This document shows positions 22,398 to 35,394 of a stretch of DNA of 64,000 nucleotides, in pieces. Within the stretch, counting starts at the first letter, position 1, and each line of letters opens with the position of its first letter. The stretch covers positions 70,918,948-70,982,947 of the forward strand of contig OX411543.1 in the NCBI GenBank assembly GCA_948146395.1, written 5' to 3'. The notes under the pieces are model-generated. The model was not told the DNA's origin. It did not search any database and saw nothing but the letters and a program-made list of their open reading frames with translations. The stretch comes from Fragum whitleyi. Taxonomy: Eukaryota > Mollusca > Bivalvia > Cardiida > Cardiidae. The translations under genes were made by a program, and so were the position numbers.

Positions 22398-22748
22398 CAG
22401 TAAACCTTTCATTACGCGACCACTTACGGGACAATCAAAAAGCGGTCGTTAATGAGAAAGGTCCCTTAGAACACGTTTTGTTTACAAATAAGAAAACATA
22501 ATTTCAATCGAATGTGTATGTATTGAGTGCAAATTTCTCAATAATCCTTTGTTGTTAAAACTCAATAGAATCGTCGTAGAGACGATTCTATTGAGTTTTA
22601 ACATCAAATGATTCATTTGCACTAATTTTTAGACCAATTATGTCTGATTCTTAAAATATTTCCATTTAGAGAAGGGGATTTTGAAAGCGGTTGCTTATAT
22701 CAAATGGTCGCTTAATAGATGTGGTCTCTTGAGCAAGATTGACTGTAC
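22398..22748. mobile_element. MITE with TACAGT termini and perfect central hairpin
   Basis: The ends TACAGTAAACCTTTCATTAC (22398) and, on the other strand, TACAGTCAATCTTGCTCAAG (22748) suggest a pogo/Tc1-type MITE at TA. The centre, 22554-22602, is a perfect 22-bp-arm hairpin (GTTAAAACTCAATAG with its complement, loop GTAGA). Non-coding. Confidence 0.65.
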
Positions 22749-23622
22749 ACTGTATACACTGTATTTCCTTTCTGCTACTACAATGATGTAAAAATGGAAA
22801 TACATGAACCCATGTATTATGTTTAACCGAAACATAACTACATTTTCAAACTTTTTCGTCATTAAGCTGATTAAAAAAAAATTCTTTAGGGGTCGACTTC
22901 CTAAAGACTTTGTAATAACTGTGTTTGGTATCCAGAGGAACTATAAACATCCAATATACAATCGAGAAAAGAACATGAACCTCAGTGGCACTTGTAATTT
23001 GATCAAGTGCAAATATCCAATTAAGAAGGAAGTTTACTGTATATATTTGAAGAATGCTGTACTCTTAAGTAGCCACCATACAAATTGCATTGGTACACAT
23101 AGACTTTATCCTCCATATGAGTAGATTTGAGTTAATTTTTAGGTCAGGGTCCTAGAATCAGGAATAAATCCTGAATTTTCAGGAACAAATTCTTATTTCT
23201 GCTTTGTGACTTGACTAAAGTCTAACCTTTTATATTTTAATTTCCAGTTGACCAAATAGCTGTATCTTGAACTTTACTGGTCTGTAGTTATGATGTTTTT
23301 GTAGCCGATATTTCAGTATATTGTTTCATCTGAAATGTCATTCTCATATAAAATGTCAAAATTAATCTAATATTGCAGCACTTAACAACAGTTGGAAAGG
23401 GCGTAGAAATATTCCTATTCCTATCTAATTTTTGCCTGTAGACAAGAAGACTTTTCAAAAACGTGTACAGTATTTTCTCTAAAATAGAAACCTACCTAAT
23501 AGTAGCACACCTACATTTATTACTAAGAAAATCAACTTCAAATGCCTAAATGACTCCTTGTCCAATTAAGCCATGGTATCTTACTGAAGAATAAATGAAC
23601 TGCCAGTAACTGTGTCATTGTT
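22749..23622. other. AT-rich non-coding stretch
   Basis: A 106-codon + strand frame at 22804-23124 lacks recognisable domains and has the composition of the surrounding intron. I do not support it as a gene. Confidence 0.5.
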
Positions 23623-23847
23623 TTAACCCTTGTCATGCTGAAACCGTAATATTCCTGCTTTGACAGGAGGTATAGATGAAGATCAGCCTGCACATCTGTG
23701 CAGTCTGATCTTAGTTCATACCACCTGAATTTCATTTTTAAACTAGAAAGGTGGAAAACAATGCATTTCCGAAATTAATACTGACTCACATATGTATGAT
23801 TTTACATTCATGTTGCAAAGATTTTTTTTCAGCATGACAAGGGTTAA
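23623..23847. mobile_element. piggyBac-like MITE (CCCTTGTCATGCTGAA family)
   Basis: TTAA flanks, CCCTTGTCATGCTGAAACC left end, TTCAGCATGACAAGGG right end, and TGCACATCTGTGCA central palindrome. Confidence 0.88.
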
Positions 23848-24202
23848 ATGCCATAATTTGAATACACTGTATTTTCACCTAGGGTAGTGATGTGCTTAAC
23901 TGAAGAAATCTAAAAGTGTTGGTTTCATTCCTTTTATCTGGTTCTTTTGAGATAACAGAAGTAGTTTGTAAGTCTTAGATGAAAGAAAATATATAAATGC
24001 TACTGCATGTGATCTTAAGTCAGATGCTTTATATACTTGTTTTATAAAATGGTAGGTCTGAGGTTCAGGATATGGGATTGAGACTTACTCGTAGGATTTC
24101 TCTAATAATGTAAGTTTTTCTTAATCAATTTTTACAACATGATTGTCGACGTGGGTTATGGTTCTGCATGATGTCTGGTTGAGTAGTCATTGGTAATGAC
24201 AT

Positions 24203-24500
24203 GGGTGTGGAATTCCTATGCCCGACTTGTCCAACACGGGCTTTTGCACTAGCAGGCAAGTGCATTTTTCTAGGCCTCTTGTCTGTGGACAAATAAATAT
24301 TAGGGCCAATCTTGATACAGTCCTAAAAAAGAGAAAAGGAGAAAAGACATCCTATTGTTTGTATAAAAGGGGAGAAAACATTGTCTTAAATGAAGAAAAT
24401 GCTGGGTCACAGCATTTTCTTCATTAAAACCAATGTTTTTCTCAATATTTATCAAGTCCATGGACAAGTGGAGAAAAGTTGTATTTCCACGCCATTATAG
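24203..24500. mobile_element. MITE with GGGTGTGGAATT termini and internal hairpin
   Basis: GGGTGTGGAATTCCTATGCC on the left is inverse to GTATTTCCACGCC on the right. The centre holds AAGAAAATGCTG/CAGCATTTTCTT. It is related, in opposite orientation, to 33195-33549. Confidence 0.65.
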
Positions 24501-24754
24501 GCAAAATTTCCTAGGTGCTCAAGCCATGAGCCTGGCTAGTTCAATTTTAAACGTATTGGGCTGCCAATCCTTGGATCATGAGTTTTGATCCCAATGCGGC
24601 TGACTTTCATCAATATTTTGACAAAAGTCTTTGTGACAAGTATCATTTGTCCTAGGTGCTCAAATCCATAATGCACCTCAGACCACCATAATTAATTAGA
24701 ATTAGGAAAATGATAATGTAAAACAATGGAATAAACATTTTGGTGATGCAGAAT

Positions 24755-24995
24755 GATAAATTATGTGGTCCTGGGTTAGATCTCCAGCTGCAAAGAATAT
24801 CTCTTCCAACATTTGTTTCCCACCATTGGTGGATAATTCTAAAACAAAGTGGGGTAAGCAGCTGAAGCCTAGGAACAGGATGTTGCAGTTTTAGTACTAG
24901 TGTAGGAAATTACCAGGAATCCATGGTAAGGTGCACAAGCCTTTTGGGATGTGGGTGAAGTAATTTTGAAAGTGGAATAATAAACCAAAGTAATT
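24755..24995 (+). mobile_element. tRNA-derived SINE, strongly diverged
   Basis: Recognisable blocks are GGTCCTGGGTTAGATCTCC, AAGCAGCTGAAGCCTAGGAA, and GGAAATTACCAGGAATCCAT. The tail is decayed. Confidence 0.6.
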
Positions 24996-25017
24996 TCAAT
25001 AATTTTATCTATACATC

Positions 25018-25066
25018 CATCCATTTATCCACCCATCCATCCCCCTATCTATCCATCCATCCATCG
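25018..25066. repeat. (TCCA)n microsatellite
   Basis: Imperfect CATC/CATCCATC repeats over about 49 bp. Confidence 0.85.
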
Positions 25067-25684
25067 GTCCAAGAACCCAACCCAACCCAAATGTTTTTCA
25101 TTGTCCACAATGTTTTCTTCCCAATATTAGAAAAATGGTTGTTATGCAACATCACTGAAATTGGACAAGTATGACATTTTGTCATAGAGGTAATGGGTTG
25201 AAAAAGAAAGATGCCTAATTTATTCGTCTTGGCAGAGAAAAGAGAGAGAAGGAGTGATATTATAGGAAAAACTGTTACAGCTATATTGGTGAGACACTGG
25301 AGAAAATTGGAGATTGTATCGATAATAGTTTGTCTGTGTCCAGTCTAGAGAAAGTGTTGTTGTTGTGATTTTCGTGTAATTGAGGGAGTTCTGATGGGAA
25401 GTTGAAGGTATTGATCTTTAATTCTTTGATTTTCTCTTTGTCAACACCTCATCGGCTATTATTAGGTTAATTTTTGCTTTTCTGCTTTATATGATTTGAT
25501 ATTTAGGTTGACCTTTAGTGAGTCTGAGATCATACAGTCATTGTCTCTGAATCAATGTTGCATTCAAAGTGAAAATAACAGTGAAGCAATTTTGAAATGG
25601 TGCTCTGTTTTGCACATGTACTTGTCTGCAAAGTAGGATATAACCACATCATTTCATCTTAGTCACCAGCTGCTCAGCCCAAAT
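25067..25684. other. Non-coding stretch
   Basis: Nothing is recognised except a hairpin-type fragment at 25590-25650 (TTTTGCACATGTACTTGTCTGCAAAG style) resembling 14406-14455. Confidence 0.4.
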
Positions 25685-25856
25685 AGGTGTACTACTTATC
25701 ACCAGTGATGGCAGCTAGAGGCTAGGAAAAGATGTGATGGTAGTACTGGTGAGAGAAATACCAGGAAACCATTGTAAGGTGTTCCAGCTTCCGCAATATA
25801 ACTGAAACATTCAGTTGAAAGCGGCGTATAACCCCATTCGATTAATCGATCAACAA
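25685..25856 (+). mobile_element. tRNA-derived SINE, 5'-truncated
   Basis: It contains GGCAGCTAGAGGCTAGGAAA, AGAGAAATACCAGGAAACCA and the tail GTTGAAAGCGGCGTATAACC. The tRNA head is missing. Confidence 0.8.
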
Positions 25857-26159
25857 TGTATCATCAAATGTCAGATAAAAGTTTGCAAAGCCAGCTGGAT
25901 TGGAGTCACCACCCCATGATTGAGAGCTGGATGTATTACTGACTGAGCCTTATAAGATCCATAATCAGGGGCATTCATTTGATTATTTTCTGTTGTTCAC
26001 TTACAGTATAGAGGGTTAAAGAGGAAACATAATGAGTGGGAGTTGCAGTAATTATATGTAGTGACTGGTTGATGGATGGATTTTGGACCCATTAATCTTT
26101 TCCTTCCTGCTAAAAATGAAAAATTCTGTCATTTTCAAATCTAACAAAGGCTTTTTGAA

Positions 26160-26393
26160 GTGTTTTAAACCCAGAATATTCCTGCTTTGGCAGGAGGTAC
26201 ATGTATAGACAAGATCAGACTGCAGGTCTGATATTAGTCTACACCACCTGATTTGCCTTTTAAACAAGAAAAGTTTGAAAACAATATTTTTGAAATGAAT
26301 ACTATGTCACAAAAAGTAAATTCAGAGCTTTCAGCCTTTTGATTTCAATGTAATTTTGAAAAGATTTTTTTTTGAGCATGACAAGGGTTATAA
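26160..26393. mobile_element. piggyBac-like MITE (CCCTTGTCATGCTGAA family), left end decayed
   Basis: The AATATTCCTGCTTTGGCAGG block, the GATCAGACTGCAGGTCTGA centre and the right end GAGCATGACAAGGGTTA are present. The left terminus is reduced to TTTTAAACCC. Confidence 0.75.
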
Positions 26394-27164
26394 AAAGGAT
26401 TATTGAACTTACTTTAAGAAACTAACGAAGCCATATGCCGGTGGGTGTCAAAAAGCTAATTCACTCGTGCTTATATATAAATTATACTTTTATTATACTA
26501 AATTATACTTTATTACATAAAGTACACTACTATACAATCAAGGGAGATAATCTCTAGAAGCTTCTTTTATGATAATTTTGTCCCCTTTAAAAGCTAAAAT
26601 TGGGTCTGGAAAATTCTTGAAATTCCAATTGGTCCTAATGTATAGGAAAATACAGTGATACATTTATTTCATTATTGAAATTTTGCAAAATCCATTCGTC
26701 CTGCTTATATTGACAAAGAACTAGAAAATCATGCAGGACAAGCGGACATGTAGAATTTTCAAGCCCTGAATATAACCCAGCTTCTGAGTGTATGGCCTCT
26801 TGTGTTTTAGCTAAATAAGATATAATAATGAGGTCTCACACTGGGCTCACTCGCAGCTTTACCACTTTCCATGCCCAAATTGTAGGAATTAATGAAATTA
26901 TATGTACAATTGATATGACAAGATTTGTTAAAAAGAACCTGGTAATTTATTGCATTGTTTACCAGTGACGATTTCCTTGATTGACAGATATATTGGTCAA
27001 AGTTTAAAGGTGCAGGTCAGGATGGTGACTGACCACTGACTTGACCGCCCTGAGGGTATAATTCCAACTTTTGTTGTGGTCATGCTCAAATAACTCACCT
27101 GTATTGTTCAGTCTCGTGTTGGTCTACCTCTAAAGGTCAAACAATAATATTTGCATTGAAATTA
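26394..27164. other. AT-rich non-coding stretch
   Basis: No gene or bounded repeat is recognised. Confidence 0.4.
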
Positions 27165-27370
27165 CCATCTTGTGTTCTTTCTGTCATTTGTCTACATCCC
27201 ATTAGTGGATAATTGTAGACCTATAAGGGATAGCAGCTGGAGGCTAGGTAAGGATGTAATGGTAGTACTAGTGCAGGAAATAGCAGAAATCTATTGATGT
27301 TTCCTTCAGCCGCCACAATACCACTGAATGATAGTAAAATGTGGGTTAAAACCCCATGCAAACAATCAAA
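27165..27370 (+). mobile_element. tRNA-derived SINE, 5'-truncated
   Basis: It contains GATAGCAGCTGGAGGCTAGG, GCAGGAAATAGCAGAAATCT, and TGGGTTAAAACCCCATGCAA. Confidence 0.75.
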
Positions 27371-27511
27371 GAATTGTCATAATATGGCTGACATAAACAT
27401 TTTAACCATAATTCATTTTAGCTGCAGTATTAAGGTTTGCAATGCTGACTGACCATGACTATGTTGGGCAAATGGTTCTCTGTGGGCATGAAATCAATAA
27501 CCAGAGGACAA

Positions 27512-27655
27512 CATTAAGGTAGTGGACTGATAATAGTTCCGCAACCTTTCAGAACTCACAATAAATAGTGTTAACCGAAGTTTCGGTAAAAATAGTGAAA
27601 ACCATGAGTTCTGAAATATTGTAGAACTATTGTGGGTTCACTTACTTAAATTGAA
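27512..27655. mobile_element. Foldback MITE, ~70-bp arms
   Basis: The left arm (AGTGGACTGATAATAGTTCC, then TTTCAGAACTCA) is inverted in the right arm (TGAGTTCTGAAATATTGTAG, then GAACTATTGTGGGTTCACTT). The apex is ACCGAAGTTTCGGT. Confidence 0.8.
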
Positions 27656-28832
27656 GAATTGAAATTGCAGCTTATTGTTTGTAACATTGTTCTGAAGAAG
27701 TTCTGTCAGACATGGAACTGCTGCGATTGTACTTGAAATTATTGAGGTACATCTTGCCATAAAGCAAAATTGTACTAGAAGCATACTTCATGTGCTACAA
27801 TCCACTCAAACATAGGGACATCATAGGACATAAAAAGACATATTTCTAAGTCTTGGAGGCATGTAGTAAAGTTCAATTTTTAATGTTGCCGAGTAGTATT
27901 TTAAGGTATAATTTCAGTCCAGACACAAGCTTGTTGACAGAGTCTGGTTGATGTTTGCCTTAGCATATTCATTGTAGAACCATAATTTTCCTGGAAGAAT
28001 GCTGAGTGGCTGTCGCAAGAGTACCACTGGCTGTTGACTCTGATTTGGCCCTGAATTATCTTATGGTCTTCATAAATTAGCCCATAGTTATGCCGGACCT
28101 TGAAGTTAGTCTTATATCAGGAGTCAAATATTTTAATGTCATGATCAATCAAAAGCTTAAAGCACTGGATGGTCTTAATTTGGATCAGTTTTATGCACAA
28201 TCTTAGTTACCTTAAAGGAACAAAAAGGATTGTAGACTAAAGTGTAACAAACTAATAGATCAGACTGCTTGGTCATATGTGCAGGTTCACTGACTTAATT
28301 TTCTATCAACCACCTCAACCCTCCACCTCTCTACCAAGAGAAATTATCTGATAAAATGCCCATTTCAGTAGAACAAAGGTTGGAAACAAAACAAAGTTTT
28401 TGTGTATTTCAGTACATTCTTCTTATTACATGTACAACATTTGAGACAGAATGAAGATTTTGACAGATGCTGTAATACATATCACCAAATATGTGACCCA
28501 TTTCCCCAGATATAATTGATATCATTGTTGCATTATATTCTCATAAAAAGTGTAATTGTTTAGTGTAATGAACTGGACTCCTGTCCATCATAACTGACCA
28601 CTCCTGGGTCCCGAGGGCTTTAGATAGGTGTCAATTATCAAGGCCAATTGGGCTTTAAAGATGGAGCAGATACTGCACATATAACATTATATAATATAGT
28701 AAGTGCACACATATCTATAGCAATTGAATTACTTTAAATCATTCAATAGAAATGGTGTTCTGATAAGTAACTATAGGTGACCACAAATACCCCTTCTGAA
28801 ATTGTTCAAGGGTAATCTAGCCTGCGAAACTA
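27656..28832. other. Non-coding stretch
   Basis: No coding exon or bounded repeat is recognised. Confidence 0.4.
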
Positions 28833-29757
28833 GGTATAGTCCGTTTGACTTCTATATGGACCAACATTTCCCCGAAAATCTCAGAAATTAATTAATGAAA
28901 CGCATATTTTTCTTGTCATATTATTTTTTCCAGCTTATACCATGACAAATTTTGTTTTTCAGAATTTTTGAATGTAAAATAATGATTTTGTCCATCCGTC
29001 TACATGTTAACTTTCAGCATTTCATACCTACTTGTTACTGTGTTAAACGGAACAGCGAATTGTATAACTAAAAATAGTACTGATTTGCATAGTGGCCGAG
29101 TCAAAAGAGTAAGATTTTAGGTGAATTGTATTACTAAAAAATCGAAAATTTTCAATATAATTAATTTTGTCTAAGATTTTTGCTACCGTTGGATATCAAA
29201 TCTGTGTATATTCTCTCTTTCTTCAGAAACTGTTTGACCAGATAATTGATTATTGATTCTATTCATTCTGAGATGAACCCTATATTTACATGTTCAGACC
29301 AATCAAAAAGCATTATTAAACGAAGTAGTTGGGAATTTCACGAGGAAAACTTGATGAAAAGGCGTGTACTAACGGTAAAAATCACGTGCTATTTAAGTTT
29401 AAGATGACATGACCGTCTATATGCTAATTAGCATGTCCAAATAAGGAATAATGGACATTTCATCTGTCAAAAGTTTAGTATAAAACCACGTGTTTTTACT
29501 ATATATGTTGACATTTTCTTACTATTGAATAGCCTCCATCACCCCTCGTGTTTAAGAACGGATAATTCGAAAATATTAACATTAACTAGATAGACAAAAT
29601 CATTATTTTGAACTCATTTTATTTTCAAAAAATATTTTTTGGAATGGTATTAAGCTGAAATTAAGATTTTACTACATACAAATCCTTTATTCAAACGCAA
29701 TTTTATGTAATTGATGAAAAGGTTGGTCCATACAGAAGTCAAACGGACTATATTCTG
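28833..29757. mobile_element. ~920-bp foldback DNA transposon with ~190-bp inverted arms
   Basis: The termini TATAGTCCGTTTGACTTCTA (28836) and its near-complement AGAAGTCAAACGGACTATA (to 29755) are followed inward by further inverted matches, e.g. AAAATAATGATTTTGTCCAT (28976) versus GACAAAATCATTATTTTGAA (29594). TA/TATA lies at both edges. The core has no transposase. Confidence 0.8.
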
Positions 29758-31029
29758 GTTAGACTTCTTTGATGGCAAATTATCCAAATGCAATAGCGTA
29801 ATAATACCTACCTTCAACTAGAAGATCCATGGGTAGTCATGATTTTTTTGTAGTTAAATAAGCTTCCAGAAGCTTAATGCAGGGCATCTATGGTATGGAC
29901 CCCCTGGCCTGAGGCAATTGACAAGACCAATTTTGACAGTATAGTATACAAACTTGTCAGATATAATTGGTAGGGGGTCATTAATATGGACTGTCATACT
30001 CTGTAGGTGCATTGTTTGGATGCTGAACTGAAACAAAGATAGATTAGCATTATTGGATTTAACAGGATTTGTTATGGTGCATTGATAACATTCTATACAT
30101 GCTTATTCATTGATAATGGACCATGGATTAACCCTTTTGTGGCAGAATCGTGTGTGTATCAATAGGACCTGATGGATAATAGAAGTATACATGTTTAACA
30201 AAGGAGTTACATAATTATAGATAGATAACTGAATTCATTGTTGGTAATTGAATAATATCTGGGTTAGATAGTAACCCAATGAAATAGGATATTGTGACAA
30301 TTTGTTAAAGTGCTTTCAAAAATAAGTGAATGCAGCCACAATGCTATCGCTTTGATCCCATGCACTTAACAAAATACTTAAAAGAGGACTAAATATGGTG
30401 AATCAAATCGGAAATCATATGAATATTTTAACACCATAATGAAAGTGCACTCGATTTTGTGAGCATTTTTGAAAAAAATGGACTTACCATGCACTTTCTT
30501 ATAATAATTCTAAGTGTATCTGATGACAATATTTTGATAAACCATACATTGTGAAATGTTATTGAGCAGTAAAGCTAACATTCCTTTTAATATTCCTTTG
30601 AATGTGTTCTATATAACAAGGAATTTAAAAACTTGGAAATTTAGTGGATATTTTGATAATTATAACAATGATGTTATGTGGTATGATGTAAGTAAAATTA
30701 TTAAGTTTGATATTGACCCTGAATTTTCACATGCTGTTCATGGCTTAATTAAGCTGTACCCAAACCTTTGGCAAACAGTATTGACTAAGATCAGTTTGCA
30801 CATATGTGCAATCTGATCTTAGTCAACACGGTCTACTTGACATCTGCTGTAGGAAACATTTGAGCCACTTTACTGGTTTGAATGTTTCAGGAATTGTTAA
30901 TATATTTTGGAACATAAATTCAGCAGAATTAAGGCTTAATCTAAATGTTATAGATCTGCTTACCATAGTGGAATTTATATAATTTTACCCCACCTTCAGT
31001 GTATTTGAGATCTTGATAAGAAGTCGTCA
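29758..31029. other. AT-rich non-coding stretch with a MITE fragment
   Basis: 30775-30830 carries GCACATATGTGCAATCTGAT of the piggyBac-like MITE family. An 86-codon frame at 30556-30816 ends in that repeat and is not supported as a gene. Confidence 0.45.
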
Positions 31030-31302
31030 AAGTGCAAGTGGGGGCACATTGGACTGTCAATCTAGAGGTCCCGGGTTCGATCCCCGACAGCAGCTCTCAT
31101 TCTTTCCAACTATTTGTCTCTCAAAAGGGGGTGATAATTGTTGACCTATGCGAGATAGCAGCTGGAGGCTAGAAAAGGATGTGATGGTTGAACTGGTGAG
31201 AGAAATACCAGGATTCCATTGTTAGGTGCTCCAGCTGCTGCGTTGTAACTGAAAAATGTTGAAAGCAGTGTAAAACTCCATTCAATCAATCAATCAATCT
31301 TG
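31030..31302 (+). mobile_element. tRNA-derived SINE with intact B box
   Basis: B box GGTCCCGGGTTCGATCCCCG at 31069, then AGATAGCAGCTGGAGGCTAG, GAGAGAAATACCAGGATTCC, and the tail AAACTCCATTCAATCAATCA. Confidence 0.85.
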
Positions 31303-32800
31303 AAAAGAGGGAGTAACACAAATCGTAAATATTTGTTTCTCAACAAAACTCGATGGTTTTGGTACTTGTTTAAATCTTCTCCTCCAGATGATTTTAATGA
31401 GTTACTTACTTATGATGCAGGGGAGGGTGACTGTTGAAATATCTGAATCTGATACCCAAAACACCCAGCCACTAAATATATCATGGGGGTCAGCAAAAAA
31501 ATATTGGAAGTGTATATATATATGCATGATAGGATCTAACAACCATTTTGCAATGACCCTCCTCAAAATTTGGTTGCACAAAGTACTGCCGTTTTTTATT
31601 CTGTCTGTCTGTCTGCCAAAGGTGATATCCAAGTTAAATTATATTTTAGTTTAGGAGTCAATTGGCACAGCAACTGAGACCACATTATTAATAAAGGTAG
31701 TGTGAAATGTTTGACCCTGTAAAATTGATGACATTTTGGTTGGAATGTGTCTTCCCACTGTCAGTATTGATAATGTAAAATACATCTCTTCTTTATCTAG
31801 ATAGGTAATATAGGTGTGGAGGGAGTGGGCGTTGAACTTGAGTCTAACACTTTACTATTACCTAGGTTTTTGATATTGCTTCTTGGAGGTGCAAAGTCAA
31901 TAACTGCAGCTTACATTGTTAATATTATTTGCTAATTATTGGAAAGAGATCATCAGTTAAAACTGTAAAGTATTCTAATATAACAGTTTCTAGAAAAGCC
32001 ATCATATAATTTTTTGTCAATCAGTAGTAGAAAGAATTTCTAAGTAAAAATATACAGTAAAGTAGAATGACTATTCTAGTATGTAAAACATCTGTCAAAT
32101 GCTGAAAATTCAGTTTCAACTATAGCACAACCAGGTTGATTTATGTGTTACATCTGATGAACTTCAAAATACTTAAGATGCTTTTTGTATGTTTTGGTTA
32201 AATGAAAATACTGATAAGCCATTTATTTAAAACATATATGGGAAAACAATTCTTATACGACTTAGTTTAATACTCTTTGCTTCTCCAATCTGGAATTTTT
32301 AAGCGCCTTAACTTCAGAATTACTGATTTTTCGATGATATAAAATAAATATATTCACCATTCTTCAGTATCTCTATACTTGATCAATAATATTAATATTG
32401 CCTATTTGCAGGATTGGCAATATCATTGTTTATGTATAGGTGTATTTTCAAAACCGAGCTCTGACGTAGACGTTGTGTCCATTACCATAGGTATGTTGGG
32501 TATATTTTAAAAGGCATATGATAGGAATTGAAAGCGGTATTTCCTTTTGCAACTTTAAAGTACATGAATGAGTAAACATTACGATCTAAGACAAGCAATA
32601 CCTTTCATTTGAAAGGTAATTTGTATCATTTATGTATTTTTAAACCTGTTATATCTATTTCGAAAGAATAGAATGGGAATTTAATCGTTAAAAGTAGATT
32701 TCATATAGTTCACCACGCTAAATCCTCCTATACAGATGATATTGAATATTGATCACTATTAGTGATTTGATATCATTGTCAATATATTGCTAGTATATTG
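31303..32800. other. AT-rich non-coding stretch
   Basis: No gene is supported. Overlapping short frames at 31388-31654 on both strands lack exon signals. A small inverted pair ATATTGCC...GGCAATAT lies at 32395-32423. Confidence 0.45.
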
Positions 32801-32946
32801 GTGGCGGCACTCATCCTTTCCAACTTTTTGCAGCTGGAGGCTAGGAAAGGTAGTAATGGTAGTACTGGTGAGGAGTTCATTGTTAGGTGCTCCAGCCGCA
32901 ACAAAATGCTGTGAAGAACTGTGTTAAACCCAACACAAACAAACAA
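32801..32946 (+). mobile_element. tRNA-derived SINE, internally deleted
   Basis: CACTCATCCTTTCCAAC runs directly into GCAGCTGGAGGCTAGGAAAG, skipping the middle. The tail is GTGTTAAACCCAACACAAAC. Confidence 0.75.
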
Positions 32947-33194
32947 AATTGTCAATTTTATTGATGATATATCGGCTCTTAAATTGACCTTAGTAACTGT
33001 ACCTCCATTGGTTGTTTGTTCAGGTAGATGAAACAAAATGATGAAGTGTTTTGTAAACTTCAAATAGGAGCGTCAGTTTGACATATAGGTGTAAACTTGA
33101 TATTTTGTTTCAGTAGGGCAACAAGGTTTTGTTATTAACTGACTTATCTTGATAAATATAATTTAATCCATTCCAAGACAACAAATCTTCAGAC

Positions 33195-33549
33195 AGGGGT
33201 GTGGAAATACTGTTTCTCCACTTGTCCTTGGACATGTAATAGCTGATTTCTTACTTGTGACATGTCCTGGACCAAAATGTCAACTCGTCCACATAGTAGG
33301 TAGTTAGATATTAAGAAAATATTGTTTTTAATGAGGAAAATGCTGTAATCCAGCATTTTCTTCATTTAAGACAATGTTTTCTTCCCTTTGATACAAACAA
33401 AAGGATGACTTTTCTTCTAGATCCTTTTAGTACTGTATCAAGATTTGCTCTGGTATTTACTTGTCCACAGACAAGTGGCTTAGAAAAATATACTTACATT
33501 GGAAAAAGCAAGTGTTGGGCAAGTTGGGCATAGTAATTCCACACCCCTG
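33195..33549. mobile_element. hAT-like MITE with CAGGGGTGTGGAA termini
   Basis: CAGGGGTGTGGAAATA at the left and TAATTCCACACCCCTG at the right are inverted. The inner AAAATGCTG/CAGCATTTT hairpin is shared with 24203-24500. CAG...CTG ends fit hAT, but no 8-bp duplication is clear. Confidence 0.65.
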
Positions 33550-33966
33550 CCTTTCTAAGTCAAGGACAATTTCTGAAATCATTCTGAGTGTTTCTATTAA
33601 ACACAGAATGCAGTGAAAATGACTACTGATTTATGAATTATTACATGAGCAGTAAGATGATCATGCAAGCAATGGTGGAAATTGGTCTGTATTTACATAA
33701 TAATATTCATTATTTTACAAAATTACAATTTGGCCTTTGATCTGTCACTGCAAAGGAACAACAACCAAATAAAAGCAAAATGGTTAAGTGTTTTAAAAAA
33801 GAACAGCCATTTTACTACACTTGATAAATTGCCAGATAAAAATAGTCTGTTTATGTCAAAGTGGGACATTTTACGTATGAAAATGTTTTGTTATTAAAAA
33901 TTATGTGTGGAAAATAGCTGAAACAACTTAAAAGAGTGATTAGTTTATTGGTGTTTATCTGTTTTT

Positions 33967-35166
33967 AGCTCCACTGGCTGAAAGCCACTGGGGCTATTGT
34001 CATGGCGTTGTGTCCGTCGTGCGTCCGTCCGTCCGTCCGTGCGTCCGTCCGGTCGTAAACTTTTCTTTAAAAATCTTCTCCTCAGAAACTACTGGATAGA
34101 TTTCAACCAAACTTCACAGGAATGATCCTTGGGTGACCCTCTTTCAAAGTTGTTCAAGAAATTTTGATCCAATGAAAAACATGGATTTAATGGGCGTGGC
34201 TTATTTCCAAATATGGTAAAAAGTGAGTTTTCTCAGATTCTAATCAATGGATACCAATTAAATTTTACATGAATAATCCTTGGGTGACCCTTTATCAGTC
34301 TACAAAAAATCATTGTGATCGGATGGAAAATATGCATTTTATGGGCGGAGGTCATTTCTCTATATGTTATATAGTGGAAACTTTGAAAATCATTTTCTCT
34401 TAATCTAACTGATGGATATCAACCAAATTTCACTTGAATGATCCTTGAGTGACCCTTTATCAGTCTACAAAAAATCATTGTGATTGGATGAAAAATATGT
34501 ATTTTATGGGCGGAGGTCATTTCTCTATATGTTATATAGTGGAAACTTTGAAAATCATTTTCTCAGGATGTAACTGATGGATATCAACCAAATTTCACTT
34601 GAATGATCTTTGAGTGACCCTTTATCATTTTACAAAAAATCATTGTGATTGGATGAAAAATATGTATTTTATGGGTGGAGGTCATTTCTCTATAAGTTAT
34701 ATAGTGGAAACTTTGAAAATCATTTTCTCAGAATGTAACTGATGGATATCAACCAAATTTCACTGGAATGATCCTTGAGTAACACTTTATCAATTTACCA
34801 AAAATTATTTTGATTGGATGAAAAATATGCATTTTATGGGTGGAGGTCAATTCTCAATATGTTAAATAGTGGAATCTATGAAAAACATTTTCTCAGAATG
34901 TAAATGATGGATATAAATCAAACATTTTTGGTATGATCTTTGGGTGACCCATTATCATGCAGTCAAAAATTATTTTGATTTGATGAAAAATATGTCTTTT
35001 AATAGCAGAGGTCATTTCTCTATCTGTTATATAGTTGAAACTTTGAAAATCATTTTCAACATCAGTAGAACCCCAAATATCTATAAAATCTAGTCAAAAC
35101 ATTTATTTGCTTTTACAAGAATTTCAAGCCTGTGGAGCGACTCAAGCCATTCATGGCTTTCTAGTT
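33967..35166 (+). mobile_element. Helentron-like element with 165-bp minisatellite (copy 1; repeated at 45582-46781)
   Basis: The left end is AGCTCCACTGGCTGAAAGCC with a hairpin, and a (GTCC)n stretch at 34012-34051. GGAAACTTTGAAAATCATTT recurs exactly every 165 bp (34376, 34541, 34706, 34871, 35036, the last two slightly diverged). The right end is GTGGAGCGACTC, an AAGCCATTCATGGCTT hairpin and CTAGTT. GCTCCAC and GTGGAGC are inverted. Confidence 0.8.
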
Positions 35167-35394
35167 AACCGTTTCATTACATCACCGAATCAGAATCTGT
35201 GATATTTTTTGGAATTCATAGCAATAATTATGATTTTGTGTTTTGTTATTAGAGTGTTACAATATATCTAAATGGCATTTATCAAGACTTTGTTAAATTT
35301 GATGGCACTAATTTATATGTTTGGTTAAAATTCATCAAGTCGGTTCTGAGAAGATTATTTAAGAACAGTTTAATTATGACTGGACACACAGCAG

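Noticed and set aside
22804..23124. 106-codon frame as a gene
   Set aside because: AT-driven composition, no domain, no splice context, internal to intron-like sequence.
31388..31654. Coding exon near a CAG at 31387
   Set aside because: No consensus donor follows, and both strands give similar meaningless frames.
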